Assembly: GCA_023418505.1 (NCBI GenBank)
Contig: JAEZZR010000007.1
Location: 1-64,000 of the forward strand
DNA from: Actinomycetes bacterium
GTDB taxonomy: Bacteria; Actinomycetota; Actinomycetes; Mycobacteriales; Mycobacteriaceae
DNA length: 64,000 bases
Direction of reading: 5' to 3'
Part shown: one piece after another, positions 7,598-16,306 of the stretch
Numbering within the stretch: the stretch's first letter is position 1
Layout: the number at the start of each line of letters is the position of its first letter
The notes under the pieces: generated by a model
The model's database searches: none
What the model was told of the DNA's origin: nothing
What the model saw: only the letters and a program-made list of their open reading frames with translations
Made by a program: the position numbers and the translations under genes

Positions 7598-8704
7598 TTA
7601 CTCGTCGTCCAAACTGATATCTGGGACAGCGTCCTCTGGATTCTCGGTGTTTTCTTCAGCAGCGTTCTTGTATTCACCTAAGCCGAGTTTAGTAAGAATC
7701 TTGATTTCAATTTCCTTGGCTAGGTCTGGGTTTTCCCGCAGGTACAGACGGGCCTTTTCCTTACCTTGACCAAGCTGATCACCTTCGTAGGTGAACCACG
7801 AGCCGGACTTCTTCACGATGCCGTTATCCACACCCATATCGATCAGCGAGCCTTCACGGGAGATACCCTCGCCATAAATGATGTCGAATTCGGCAACCTT
7901 AAATGGTGGCGAGACCTTATTCTTCACGACCTTGAGCTTCGTGCGGTTACCCACCGCATCCTGGCCGTCTTTCAGGGTTTGAATCCGTCGCACATCGCAG
8001 CGTACCGATGCATAGAACTTCAGTGCTTTACCACCGGTGGTGGTCTCTGGGGAACCGAACATCACGCCGATCTTCTCACGCAGCTGGTTGATAAAGATCG
8101 CGGTAGTACCAGTAGCCGATAGGGCGCCCGTCATTTTACGCAATGCCTGACTCATCAAACGTGCCTGCAAACCGACGTGGGAATCACCCATTTCACCGTC
8201 AATTTCAGCCTTTGGTGTCAAAGCTGCGACAGAGTCCACCACAATAATGTCAATGGCACCGGAGCGGATCAGCATGTCGGCAATTTCCAACGCTTGCTCG
8301 CCCGTATCAGGCTGGGAGACCAGCAGGTTATCCGTATCTACGCCAAGCTTGCGGGCGTATTCGGGATCCAAGGCGTGCTCGGCATCCACGAAGGCAGCAA
8401 TACCACCATCACGCTGTGCGGAAGCGATCGCATGCAGCGCCACAGTAGTCTTACCGGACGATTCCGGGCCGTAGATTTCTACGATACGACCACGTGGGAA
8501 GCCACCAATTCCCAGGGCTACGTCGATCGCAGTATTTCCGCTGGAAATCGCTTTAATAGGCGGGCGATTTTCCTCGCCCAAGCGCATCACGGCACCTTTA
8601 CCGAAGTCCTTTTCGATATTGGCTAGCGCCAGATCTAATGCCTTCATCCGGTCTCCACCAGCAGCTGCTACAGTGGAGCTACTTGCGGACTTCTTTCGAG
8701 CCAT
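7598..8704 (-). CDS. recA: Recombinase A
   Basis: RecA forms ATP-dependent filaments on single-stranded DNA, drives strand exchange and triggers LexA self-cleavage. The Walker A GPESSGKT is at residues 79-86; the Walker B (IIVVDSVAAL), the NQLREKIG segment of loop L1 and the GGKALKFYASVR segment of loop L2 are intact. It has 368 residues, normal for an actinobacterial RecA, with no intein. The ATG has AAGGAC eight bases upstream. A LexA-type box lies about 160 bases upstream. Confidence 0.98.
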   Translation of the reverse strand: MARKKSASSSTVAAAGGDRMKALDLALANIEKDFGKGAVMRLGEENRPPIKAISSGNTAIDVALGIGGFPRGRIVEIYGPESSGKTTVALHAIASAQRDGGIAAFVDAEHALDPEYARKLGVDTDNLLVSQPDTGEQALEIADMLIRSGAIDIIVVDSVAALTPKAEIDGEMGDSHVGLQARLMSQALRKMTGALSATGTTAIFINQLREKIGVMFGSPETTTGGKALKFYASVRCDVRRIQTLKDGQDAVGNRTKLKVVKNKVSPPFKVAEFDIIYGEGISREGSLIDMGVDNGIVKKSGSWFTYEGDQLGQGKEKARLYLRENPDLAKEIEIKILTKLGLGEYKNAAEENTENPEDAVPDISLDDE

Positions 8705-8865
8705 ATCTATTGTCCTTCCGGTTACTTAAAACTAAATCGCAGAGTAAATCTACAAAAACTGACGCGCCGGTAGCGCAATACGTTCCGCCACAGCATCAAA
8801 AAATCCAGACCAAAATCTCAGATACCTGAAGTGTAAGAAAACCGCCGGATCACCCAGCAGCCAAG

Positions 8866-8883
8866 TTCGAATAAATATTCGAA
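8866..8883. promoter_or_regulatory. LexA (SOS) box of recA
   Basis: TTCGAATAAATATTCGAA is an 8+2+8 perfect inverted repeat that fits the corynebacterial LexA pattern TCGAA-N6-TTCGA. It lies between the DUF3046 stop and recA, both on the minus strand. A possible minus-strand -10 hexamer TACACT (8830-8835) would put the box just upstream of the -35 position. Confidence 0.8.
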
Positions 8884-8884
8884 A

Positions 8885-9106
8885 TTACCGCTCATCTGGA
8901 TTGGGATCCGGACCTAAACGACGGCTTTCTGGGACATCAAAATCGTCGCAAAGCATAAGCCACACCACGCGAGGATCGGTGCCATCTTGTAGCATCTCCC
9001 CCGCGGTGCGCCCCGAACCTAAAAGCACATGCGAATCGACCAGCCACTTACCGTGAGTCTGGCCGAATTCGTGCTCTACGCAAGTATGAAACTCAGAAAT
9101 TCGCAC
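8885..9106 (-). CDS. DUF3046 protein
   Basis: A 73-residue protein matching DUF3046 (Rv2738c type): MRISEF at the start, a DSHVLLGSGRTAGEML middle and DPRVVWLMLCDDF near the end. The family is found just upstream of recA in many actinobacteria; its function is not known. The start is GTG, placed 8 bases after the pspA stop, with only a weak ribosome binding site, so translation may be coupled to pspA. Confidence 0.85.
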   Translation of the reverse strand: MRISEFHTCVEHEFGQTHGKWLVDSHVLLGSGRTAGEMLQDGTDPRVVWLMLCDDFDVPESRRLGPDPNPDER

Positions 9107-9113
9107 GGAAAAA

Positions 9114-9947
9114 TTATTGCTCGTTACGCAGCTGCTTCAGCTTTTCTTGCACAGCAGGATCAGCAGCCGTTTCCTGGGATTCTGCACCAGATGGCAAGGC
9201 CTCGGCCTGCTTGTTTTCCAGCTGGTTGCCACCGCCCATTTCAGCACGGATCTGTTCTAGGCGCGAGTGTCCCGCCAACTGAATGCTAGCCTGCTCTACC
9301 TCAGCCATCCGTCCCTGGACGGAATTCTGAGCCAACTCAGCCTGCCCCAGCGCGTTGGCGTAGCGACGTTCAATCTTGTCGCGCACCTGATCCAAGTTCG
9401 GAGTGGAACCAGAGGAAAGCTGGTTCATCGACTGCAAAGACTCCGAAACTTTCTCCTGCATCTTTGCCTGTTCCAGCTGGCTGAGCAACTTAGTCCGTTC
9501 TGCAACCTTCTGCTGCAGGGCCATGGAGTTGCGCTCCACAGCCTTCTTAGCTTGAGTAGCCTGCTGCAACGCTTGGTCGTGCAGCCCCTTCAAATCTTCT
9601 ACCGATTGCTCGGCGGTAACCAACTGCGCTGCAAAAGCTTCCGCTGCGTTTTCGTATTCCACAGCTTTGCTTTCGTCACCTTGCGCACGAGACTTCTCTG
9701 CCAGCTGCAACGCCTGGCGGGTATTTCCCTGCAGCTTCTCGATCTCGGCAAGCTGACGATTCAAACGCATTTCCAACTGCCGCTGATTGCCAATCACGGC
9801 AGCTGCCTGCTGAGACAACTCCTGATGCTGGCGCTGCGCATCCTCAATTGCTTGCTGGATCTGCACCTTCGGGTCGGCGTTTTCCTCGATCTTGTTGTCG
9901 AACGCCGCCATTAGGTAATTCCAAAGCTTGGAAAATGGATTCGCCAT
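9114..9947 (-). CDS. PspA/IM30 family protein (35 kDa antigen type)
   Basis: PspA proteins bind the inner face of the membrane and protect it under envelope stress. The 277-residue protein begins with an amphipathic helix (NPFSKLWNYLMAAFDNKI) and is then almost entirely charged coiled coil, with the DPKVQIQQAIEDA segment typical of the family. An in-frame ATG at 10025 would add 26 residues, but the family starts at the helix, so 9947 is chosen. Downstream of clgR, as in mycobacteria, where ClgR activates the pspA homolog. The last 35 residues are less conserved in type and Gln/Glu-rich. Confidence 0.9.
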   Translation of the reverse strand: MANPFSKLWNYLMAAFDNKIEENADPKVQIQQAIEDAQRQHQELSQQAAAVIGNQRQLEMRLNRQLAEIEKLQGNTRQALQLAEKSRAQGDESKAVEYENAAEAFAAQLVTAEQSVEDLKGLHDQALQQATQAKKAVERNSMALQQKVAERTKLLSQLEQAKMQEKVSESLQSMNQLSSGSTPNLDQVRDKIERRYANALGQAELAQNSVQGRMAEVEQASIQLAGHSRLEQIRAEMGGGNQLENKQAEALPSGAESQETAADPAVQEKLKQLRNEQ

Positions 9948-10057
9948 GGTGAGAGTCTCTGGCCTTTCGTAAAAGTTGCTCGAATTGATTAAAGACGATG
10001 GGCACGAAAATACGTGGTCAAACAATCAGTTTACTGCGTTGCAGTTACACGGCGCGT

Positions 10058-10396
10058 TTACATGACGGCCATCTCTGGGCTTGCCGCGTGCAGCACCATA
10101 GCACCAGCTGCTTCGATAATTACGTCTGAGACCGGAACTTCCAGGGCATGACACACCGAAGCTAATAATTCCGAGGACACTTCCTTGCGCCCCCGCTCTA
10201 GCTCGGAAAGGTATCCCGGGCTCATCGCCGCACGATCGGATAGCTCTCGAAGCGTATATCCACGACGATTTCGAATATCACGCAGCGCTTCCCCCAACGC
10301 TTCGCGCAATAGCGGTTCACGGGCGGGAGCAATCGCGCTCACGTCCACGCCGAGATCACGCTTCGACAGCGGCAAAGTCATGGTGTTGTTAGTCAT
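10058..10396 (-). CDS. clgR: XRE-family transcriptional regulator ClgR
   Basis: ClgR activates clp protease, pspA and repair genes in corynebacteria and mycobacteria. A helix-turn-helix of the XRE type occupies residues 25-85, including GYTLRELSDRAAMSPGYLSELERGRKEVS, the typical ClgR recognition segment. The C-terminus is short and ends AVM, which may act as a Clp degradation signal, as known for ClgR proteins ending in small hydrophobic residues. The start at 10396 avoids overlapping cinA; 10381 is an alternative. It lies 16 bases after cinA. Confidence 0.9.
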   Translation of the reverse strand: MTNNTMTLPLSKRDLGVDVSAIAPAREPLLREALGEALRDIRNRRGYTLRELSDRAAMSPGYLSELERGRKEVSSELLASVCHALEVPVSDVIIEAAGAMVLHAASPEMAVM

Positions 10397-10412
10397 CAAT
10401 GAATGTAACGGT

Positions 10413-11009
10413 TCACGCCAGCGTTTTGTTCCATGGCAGTTGGGACAATAATGCGATTGCTTCTTGAGTTGCTTGACGACGGATCTCGAATCTCGAAGCA
10501 CTGGGTGAAAACTGCCAGCGCACTGCAAACGTGCCGTCTATTGAACTGCTTGTGATATCCCCTGGCTGCTGCGCAACACCTGGTGACACCGCGGCGGTGG
10601 GACCTCGCAACAATTCAGCGTGCGTCGGGGCACTAACACCACACCACACCTCCCCTACCGAATGACCATCTTGGGGATCAGGGCCTGCAACACCGGTAAG
10701 GGCAATGCCAATATCTGAGTGACAACGCAGCCGAATTCCGTCGGCAAGCTCTACTGCAGTCTGAAAACTCACCGGACCGTACGCAGTGAGCGTCGCATCT
10801 GAAACGCCTGCAAGTTCGTGCTTCATCTCGGTGGCGTACACGATCGCGCCACCTTGGAAAACCTGGGAGGCTCCGGGAACGCCGGTGAGTGTGGCACCCA
10901 ACAAACTACCGGTGAGCGATTCGGCGACGGCGATCGTGAGTTTGGCGTCGCGTAATTGTGCCACCAGCGCTGTTGCGCGGGTACCGGAAATCAGCGGATC
11001 GGCTGCCAC
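10413..11009 (-). CDS. CinA-type nicotinamide-nucleotide amidohydrolase (PncC)
   Basis: The single-domain C-terminal CinA type deamidates NMN to NaMN. Family motifs are the VAESLTGSLLGATLTGVPGAS segment, GGAIVYATEMK, GPVS and the TGVAGPDPQDG loop. An open frame reaches to 11297 but overlaps pgsA completely; GTG at 11009, 18 bases past the pgsA stop with AAAGAG upstream, gives 198 residues and begins just before the domain. It sits between pgsA and clgR, the order in other actinobacteria. The C-terminus is somewhat longer than typical for PncC. Confidence 0.85.
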   Translation of the reverse strand: MAADPLISGTRATALVAQLRDAKLTIAVAESLTGSLLGATLTGVPGASQVFQGGAIVYATEMKHELAGVSDATLTAYGPVSFQTAVELADGIRLRCHSDIGIALTGVAGPDPQDGHSVGEVWCGVSAPTHAELLRGPTAAVSPGVAQQPGDITSSSIDGTFAVRWQFSPSASRFEIRRQATQEAIALLSQLPWNKTLA

Positions 11010-11026
11010 GTTGAGCTCTTTGAGTT

Positions 11027-11617
11027 TTAGTTCTTCTTCTTGCTGTCCACGAGGTACTGGATACCCGTTGCCACGGTGACCACGATGGCGGCAAGCATAA
11101 CGATCCAGCATGGCCACAACCACCACGAGCCCGATTGCAGTGCCAAAGGTGCGATGAACATCGCAACAGCCACAGATTGCAATACGGTCTTTAACTTGCC
11201 GCCTTGTGAGGCCGGAACCACACTGCCGGAGCGCAACAGCACCATGCGCCAAATGGTAATTCCGAGTTCGCGGATCAAGATGATCACCGTCACCCACACT
11301 GGCAAAGCACCAATGATGTTCAAACCAACCAAGGCGGCGATCATCAAAGACTTATCCGCGATTGGATCAGCCACTTGTCCGAATTTGGTGATCAGGTTGC
11401 GGGAGCGCGCAAGGTGACCATCCAGCTTGTCTGTGAGCATCAGCAAGGAGAAGGTGGCAAATGCCCACCAACGCAGCGCGATGCTATCCCCACTGTCGGC
11501 TACCAGTAGCCATAGGAATAGCGGTACCCCCAAAATACGCAGCACAGTTAGAGCGTTGGGCAGATTCCAGTTCGACGGCTGCTTCTTTAGACCGTCTACT
11601 CGATTCTGTGGCAACAC
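11027..11617 (-). CDS. pgsA: CDP-diacylglycerol-glycerol-3-phosphate 3-phosphatidyltransferase
   Basis: This integral membrane enzyme makes phosphatidylglycerol phosphate, the first step of phosphatidylglycerol and cardiolipin synthesis. The CDP-alcohol phosphatidyltransferase signature is complete: DKLDGHLAR, eight residues, then G-x3-D-x3-D (GQVADPIAD). Several hydrophobic segments surround it. The GTG start at 11617 has AAGGAG six bases upstream. It has 196 residues, normal length. A role for the related Rv2746c (pgsA3) is known from the same gene order. Confidence 0.93.
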   Translation of the reverse strand: MLPQNRVDGLKKQPSNWNLPNALTVLRILGVPLFLWLLVADSGDSIALRWWAFATFSLLMLTDKLDGHLARSRNLITKFGQVADPIADKSLMIAALVGLNIIGALPVWVTVIILIRELGITIWRMVLLRSGSVVPASQGGKLKTVLQSVAVAMFIAPLALQSGSWWLWPCWIVMLAAIVVTVATGIQYLVDSKKKN

Positions 11618-11730
11618 AGCTCCTTAAACCTTCGGGCGACGATTACCGACGATTACGGGTACCGTCGGGACGCGGCCAGACAATTGATTGAACATGCACC
11701 AGTGTAGAACTTTTTTCACTAGTGCCTCCG

Positions 11731-11747
11731 AAAGCTCTGTGAGCTTT
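11731..11747 (-). terminator. Short hairpin overlapping the terC stop codon
   Basis: AAAGCTC (11731-11737) and GAGCTTT (11741-11747) pair around a 3-base loop. The arm includes part of the TAA stop at 11746-11748. There is no T-run directly after it on the minus strand, so it may be a weak terminator or protect the mRNA end. Confidence 0.45.
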
Positions 11748-12750
11748 AGAGACGCTTTGGAGCAATCGCACCCATGTTCTCGTCGCGCTTGACCTTCAAC
11801 CAGGACGCAAGCACGGTAACGGTAAGCACGATCACGATGAAGCCCAGCGAGACCCAAGTACCAATTTCCGGTACCGCCACATCGGAGCCACCGTTGATAA
11901 ATGGCAAGTTGTTTTCGTGCAAGGCGTGGAGCAGCAGCTTGATACCAATGAAGCCCAAGATAATTCCCAGGCCATACGGCAGGTAGACCAATCGATCCAG
12001 TAGGCCATCCAACAGGAAGTACATCTGACGCAAACCCATCAGCGCCAAAGCGTTAGCCGTGAACACGATATATGCTTCGTTCGTTAAACCATAGATCGCT
12101 GGGATCGAGTCGAACGCAAACATGATGTCGATAAAGCCGATAGCTACCAAAGCAACCGCTAGCGGCGTGAACATCAGCTTGCCGGCCTGGCGAGTGGTCA
12201 AACGATCCTTGTCGTAATCCGAGGAAATCGGTACTACTCGCCGCAACCACTGAATGATCTTCATGTCGTTCGGATCGGTTTGTGGGGTGTGGCGTGCTTC
12301 GTCCCAGATCGTCTTGAATGCCGTGTAGAGCAGGAAAATCGCAAATAGGTAGAAAATATCGGACCAGGCTTCAATCATGGCTGCACCCAGGACAATGAAA
12401 ACCGTACGGAAGATCAGTGCCATTGCGATACCGAACAGCAGTACTTTCTGCTGGTACTTCCGCGGAATCTGGAATGCCCCAATGATCAACGCAAAGACAA
12501 ACAGGTTATCCACACTCAATGCTTTTTCAGTGACATAACCTGATAAGAATTCCACGCCTCGGTGGTGATCCCAAAAGACCCAAATAAACCCGCCGAACAC
12601 TAACGCCAAGACCACGTAGAACAGCGTCCAACCGCCGGCTTCTTTCATACTTGGCTCGTGCGGGGTACGAACGTGGGTGAAAAAGTCGAAAGCAATAAAG
12701 CCAACGACCACGACTGCCGTAATCAGCCATACGTAAAACGGCACGTGCAT
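11746..12750 (-). CDS. TerC/Alx-family membrane protein, probable Mn2+ exporter
   Basis: TerC family proteins export manganese or protect against metal stress. The 334-residue protein has about nine hydrophobic segments and the two family acidic motifs: EKALSVDNLFVFALI and a FDSIPAIYGLT segment. Several in-frame ATG codons occur; ATG at 12750 is chosen because GGAGG lies nine bases upstream, while the ATG at 12759 directly abuts it. A manganese-type riboswitch precedes it and its ribosome binding site is in a hairpin, so expression is likely induced by Mn2+. Confidence 0.9.
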   Translation of the reverse strand: MHVPFYVWLITAVVVVGFIAFDFFTHVRTPHEPSMKEAGGWTLFYVVLALVFGGFIWVFWDHHRGVEFLSGYVTEKALSVDNLFVFALIIGAFQIPRKYQQKVLLFGIAMALIFRTVFIVLGAAMIEAWSDIFYLFAIFLLYTAFKTIWDEARHTPQTDPNDMKIIQWLRRVVPISSDYDKDRLTTRQAGKLMFTPLAVALVAIGFIDIMFAFDSIPAIYGLTNEAYIVFTANALALMGLRQMYFLLDGLLDRLVYLPYGLGIILGFIGIKLLLHALHENNLPFINGGSDVAVPEIGTWVSLGFIVIVLTVTVLASWLKVKRDENMGAIAPKRL

Positions 12751-12760
12751 ATGATGCATC

Positions 12761-12925
12761 CCTCCGGTTATCCGAATATTGAAACCGGAGGTCTCTCCCA
12801 CTTAAAGCCTCTGCTCCGATTCGGGCAAAATTTGGACTTCAAGCAGCCGATGCCGGAAAAGCCCTACTTAGCGTACGACGTTTTCGTGCTGACGACAGCG
12901 GCGTTGTTAGGGATACTCCCCTCCA
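12761..12925 (-). promoter_or_regulatory. yybP-ykoY (Mn2+) riboswitch with sequestered ribosome binding site
   Basis: Reading the minus strand from 12925, the leader has the conserved GGAGGGGAGTATCC start, a CGTCAGCACG segment and, at the 3' end, GAGAGACCTCC. The first GGAGG (12920-12924) can pair with CCTCC (12787-12791), closing the aptamer helix P1. The same CCTCCGGTT (12783-12791) can instead pair perfectly with AACCGGAGG (12761-12769), which holds the terC ribosome binding site. The two pairings exclude each other, so ligand binding would free translation of terC. The class assignment is from motifs I recall, not a covariance search. Confidence 0.75.
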
Positions 12926-12985
12926 TCAAGCCGTAACTGTACACGAAGTTTTCATTAAGGCTTCACCACGGCGAAAAAATGGAGT

Positions 12986-15900
12986 CTAGGTCACACCGTG
13001 GTTGGGATCTGCGTCCACGACGTTGGTTTCTTCCTTGGGTGCGTCAGCTGGGTCGGCGCCTTTGAGCATCCAGAGAATCGTCTCTAGTTCCTCCGGTTTG
13101 ACCAGCACTTCGCGTGCTTTAGAGCCTTCCGACGGGCCGACGATGCCCTGGTTCTCCATGAGATCCATAATGCGTCCAGCTTTGGCGAAACCGATACGCA
13201 TCTTGCGCTGCAACATCGAGGTGGAGCCCATCTGAGCAGCAACCACCAACTGCGTTGCCTCGAGCAGGTCGTCCAGATCATCACCGATTTCTGGATCGAC
13301 CTTGGCCTTGGCTTCAGCTTCTTTATCTTCGGTGACACCTTCGGTGTATTCCGGTTCTGCCTGAGCCTTGGCTGCTTCGACGACGTTGTAGATCTCTTCG
13401 TCGGTAACGAAGGCACCTTGAATTCGCCGAGGCTTGCCAGCACCTTGCGGGATGAATAGCCCATCACCCATACCAATGAGCTTCTCTGCACCCCCTTGAT
13501 CCAAGATCACGCGGGAGTCCGTGAGCGACGAGGTCGCGAACGCCAAACGAGAAGGCACATTGGTCTTAATCAGACCAGTAACCACATCCACCGAGGGACG
13601 CTGCGTCGCCAGCACCAAATGGATACCAGCAGCGCGAGCCTTCTGCGTAATCCGCACGATAGCTTCTTCGATGTCGCGCGGAGCGGTCATCATCAAGTCC
13701 GCCAACTCGTCCACCACACAAACGATGTATGGATACGGCCGGTATTCCCGTTCGGATCCCAAAGGGGTCTGAATTTCGCCAGCCTTCACCTTGCGGTTAA
13801 AGTCCTTGATGTGACGCACGCGGGTGGACTTCATGTCCTGGTAGCGCTGTTCCATCTCTTCGACTAACCACTGCAAGGCAGCCGCAGCCTTCTTAGGCTG
13901 TGTGATGATCGGCGTAATCAGGTGTGGAATGCCCTCGTAAGGAGTCAGTTCCACCATCTTCGGATCGACCAGGATCATCCGGACGTCGTCAGGCGTAGCG
14001 CGCGTCAGCAAAGACACGAGCATCGAGTTCACGAATGCCGACTTACCGGAGCCCGTAGAACCGGCTACCAACAGGTGAGGCATCTTCTGGATCGAATGCG
14101 AGACGAAATCGCCTTCGATGTCCTTACCCAGGCCGATCAGCATCGGATCCGGGTCCGCCACAGTCTTCGGCGCGTTCAGCACGTCGGCAAGGCGCACCAT
14201 TTCGCGGTCATTGTTCGGAACCTCGATGCCCACGGCAGACTTGCCAGGAATCGGCGTCAAGAGTCGAACATTGTCCGTTGCTACCGCATAGGCGATATTC
14301 GACTGCAGGTTTGTAATCTTCGAGACTTTAACGCCAGGACCAAGCTCAACTTCATAACGCGTCACCGTAGGACCGCGAGAAAAGCCGGTAACTTGCGCGT
14401 CTACCTTGAACTCAGCAAATACATCAGTGATCGCCTCGATCATCCGAACATTGGTTGCAGTACGAGTTTTCGGTGGCTGTCCAGCGATCAAGAGATCAGT
14501 GGCGGGCAGGACATATTGTTGCGCATCGTCTACGTCGGAAGTCGCGTTCTGCGCGGCGCCAGCGGTGTCGGTATCTTTATGCTCCGGCTCCTGGGCTTCT
14601 GGCAGCTCAGACTTTGGAATCGACGCTGGGATCTTCGCCGCATCGATGCCACGAGCCTTCAATGCAGACATGGTGCGTCGCGTGGTTTCGCTGACTAGAT
14701 CGTCGTTGCTCTGATCAGCCGCGACATTTTCGACCTGTTCAGCCGGCTCAGTTTGCTCAGCCAGCTCAGCACGCTTCAGCTCAGCTTGCTTCAGCTCAGC
14801 TCGCTTCGGCTCCGCTTGCTTCGGTGCAGGCTTCGTTTCCGATTGCTTCGGACGCTCAACCCTACGTTGTGGCGCCGACTCTGGTCGGGAAGCTGGCCGA
14901 GATTCTGGCCGAGATTCTCGTCGGGACTCCGTCTCGGTAGTGTCCTGGCTTTCAGCTTGCGTTGCCGATCCGTCGTCAAGCAAGTCGTACAAATTCTCAT
15001 CGCGACGTTTCGGCGCCCGGGTACGGTGCGTAGATGCCGGACGTCGGTGCGAGATCGGCTGAACATGATCCAGAACTTCAGTCTGAGAAGTATCTGGCGC
15101 GGGAGCATCATCGTCGCGGTAGTTACGGGCACGCGTTTCCAGCAGGGAATTCACGTTGCCGTAGCGGTCGTCGTCTTTCGTCTCGTCTGCGCTGTCGAAT
15201 AGATCGGCACGACCACTACGACCGGACCACGCACCGATGTTGAAATACTCTCGCGAAATATCGATGAGCATCCGAACCGAGGTACCGGTAGCTAGCAAGG
15301 CACCATAGAATATGAATCCGACCAACAGGATAATCGCTACCCATGGAGTAAAGCCTGCGGCCAATGGCGATCCTGCGTAAGCCCCGATAGCACCACCGGC
15401 CTGGCGACGGCCAGCCCAATCAGCAGGCACGCCCGCAACGATATGGAAAACGGCGAGCATGCCGATCACAATAATTACAGCACCAAGCGCCACAGAACTT
15501 AGTTGAGAACGCGCCGGCATCCGATCCAGCATCAAGCCCACAGCAATTACGCCCAGCAACACGGGTAGCGCATAAACTCCAACGCCAATAATCGAGCTAA
15601 CCAGACGTGCGAACGCCTCACCCACTACCCCAGCAATACCGAACCAGGTTGCACCCGCAAGCACGACTGCCAATGCAAGTAGTACCAGCGCTACCCCATC
15701 GTGGCCGCGTTGTGCGCGATTATCTGGAGCTGACTCCGAACCGTGAGACCCACCCGGTGCAGCCATCTGAGTGGTGGCGGAATCAACGATCTCACTAAAC
15801 GCAAAACCACGATCAGTCTGCGCAGCCTCAGCTGAATCAGAGCTTCGCCGCTCGCGCTTGGAAAAGCCGCGCAATTTGGAAAACAATCCAGACTTCTTCT

Positions 15901-16180
15901 TTCGTGGCTGTCGATTATCGTCGCCAGCCTGCTCTAAATCTGAGTGAACCGCGTACGTATCGTGGGTTTCGGGGCGTTTAGCAAAATCATTATCGGGATC
16001 GTAATGATAAGACTCATCTGCCCGCGAACCCCCGGAGCGACGGCCACCCGAGCCCATCGCACGAGCAGTAGCCCCCACACCTCGTGCAGTGGTATTCCAG
16101 GCAGAAGTAAAAGCGCCTCCGACTGCTCGGTAGGCGCTTCCGGTGCGAACGAAGTCGTCACTCAAATCTGGCATGCCCAT
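12986..16180 (-). CDS. ftsK: DNA translocase FtsK
   Basis: FtsK is a septal ATPase that pumps chromosomal DNA and aids dimer resolution. The 1064-residue protein has a charged N-terminus (1-160), about four membrane helices (162-310), a long low-complexity linker with RPESRPAS and KQAELKRAEL repeats (about 400-500), the motor domain with Walker A AGSTGSGKS and Walker B ILVDPKMVEL, and a C-terminal gamma winged helix (RKMRIGFAKAGRIMDLME) that reads KOPS sites. The linker length varies among relatives. The start is probably here, though ATG two codons later is possible; no good ribosome binding site is seen. Confidence 0.95.
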   Translation of the reverse strand: MGMPDLSDDFVRTGSAYRAVGGAFTSAWNTTARGVGATARAMGSGGRRSGGSRADESYHYDPDNDFAKRPETHDTYAVHSDLEQAGDDNRQPRKKKSGLFSKLRGFSKRERRSSDSAEAAQTDRGFAFSEIVDSATTQMAAPGGSHGSESAPDNRAQRGHDGVALVLLALAVVLAGATWFGIAGVVGEAFARLVSSIIGVGVYALPVLLGVIAVGLMLDRMPARSQLSSVALGAVIIVIGMLAVFHIVAGVPADWAGRRQAGGAIGAYAGSPLAAGFTPWVAIILLVGFIFYGALLATGTSVRMLIDISREYFNIGAWSGRSGRADLFDSADETKDDDRYGNVNSLLETRARNYRDDDAPAPDTSQTEVLDHVQPISHRRPASTHRTRAPKRRDENLYDLLDDGSATQAESQDTTETESRRESRPESRPASRPESAPQRRVERPKQSETKPAPKQAEPKRAELKQAELKRAELAEQTEPAEQVENVAADQSNDDLVSETTRRTMSALKARGIDAAKIPASIPKSELPEAQEPEHKDTDTAGAAQNATSDVDDAQQYVLPATDLLIAGQPPKTRTATNVRMIEAITDVFAEFKVDAQVTGFSRGPTVTRYEVELGPGVKVSKITNLQSNIAYAVATDNVRLLTPIPGKSAVGIEVPNNDREMVRLADVLNAPKTVADPDPMLIGLGKDIEGDFVSHSIQKMPHLLVAGSTGSGKSAFVNSMLVSLLTRATPDDVRMILVDPKMVELTPYEGIPHLITPIITQPKKAAAALQWLVEEMEQRYQDMKSTRVRHIKDFNRKVKAGEIQTPLGSEREYRPYPYIVCVVDELADLMMTAPRDIEEAIVRITQKARAAGIHLVLATQRPSVDVVTGLIKTNVPSRLAFATSSLTDSRVILDQGGAEKLIGMGDGLFIPQGAGKPRRIQGAFVTDEEIYNVVEAAKAQAEPEYTEGVTEDKEAEAKAKVDPEIGDDLDDLLEATQLVVAAQMGSTSMLQRKMRIGFAKAGRIMDLMENQGIVGPSEGSKAREVLVKPEELETILWMLKGADPADAPKEETNVVDADPNHGVT

Positions 16181-16228
16181 ACTTTAGCGTGAATTAACCT
16201 CAAAATTCACATTAGTAACATGCGTGTC

Positions 16229-16261
16229 AGTATTAACTCAGTATTAACTCTGTATTAACTC
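16229..16261. repeat. Three tandem 11 bp repeats upstream of ftsK
   Basis: AGTATTAACTC occurs at 16229-16239 and 16240-16250, and TGTATTAACTC at 16251-16261, one mismatch in the third. The array lies in the gap between the TIGR03085 gene and ftsK, 49 bases before the ftsK start. A perfect 10-base palindrome AGAACGTTCT follows at 16265-16274. Possible operator region or a relic of replication slippage. Confidence 0.75.
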
Positions 16262-16306
16262 TTAAGAACGTTCTGTGGAACCTTCTGAAGCACTTTCTGC
16301 AGAGGC

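Noticed and set aside
9948..10057. ClgR box upstream of pspA
   Set aside because: I looked for CGC-N-GCG type symmetry on both strands and found no convincing match.
10397..10528. Longer ClgR with a Cys-containing leader
   Set aside because: It overlaps the end of cinA and is not part of the XRE protein; ATG at 10396 fits the family.
11010..11297. Longer CinA with an N-terminal extension
   Set aside because: The extension overlaps pgsA in another frame, has no CinA N-terminal domain sequence, and a GTG start lies just after the pgsA stop.
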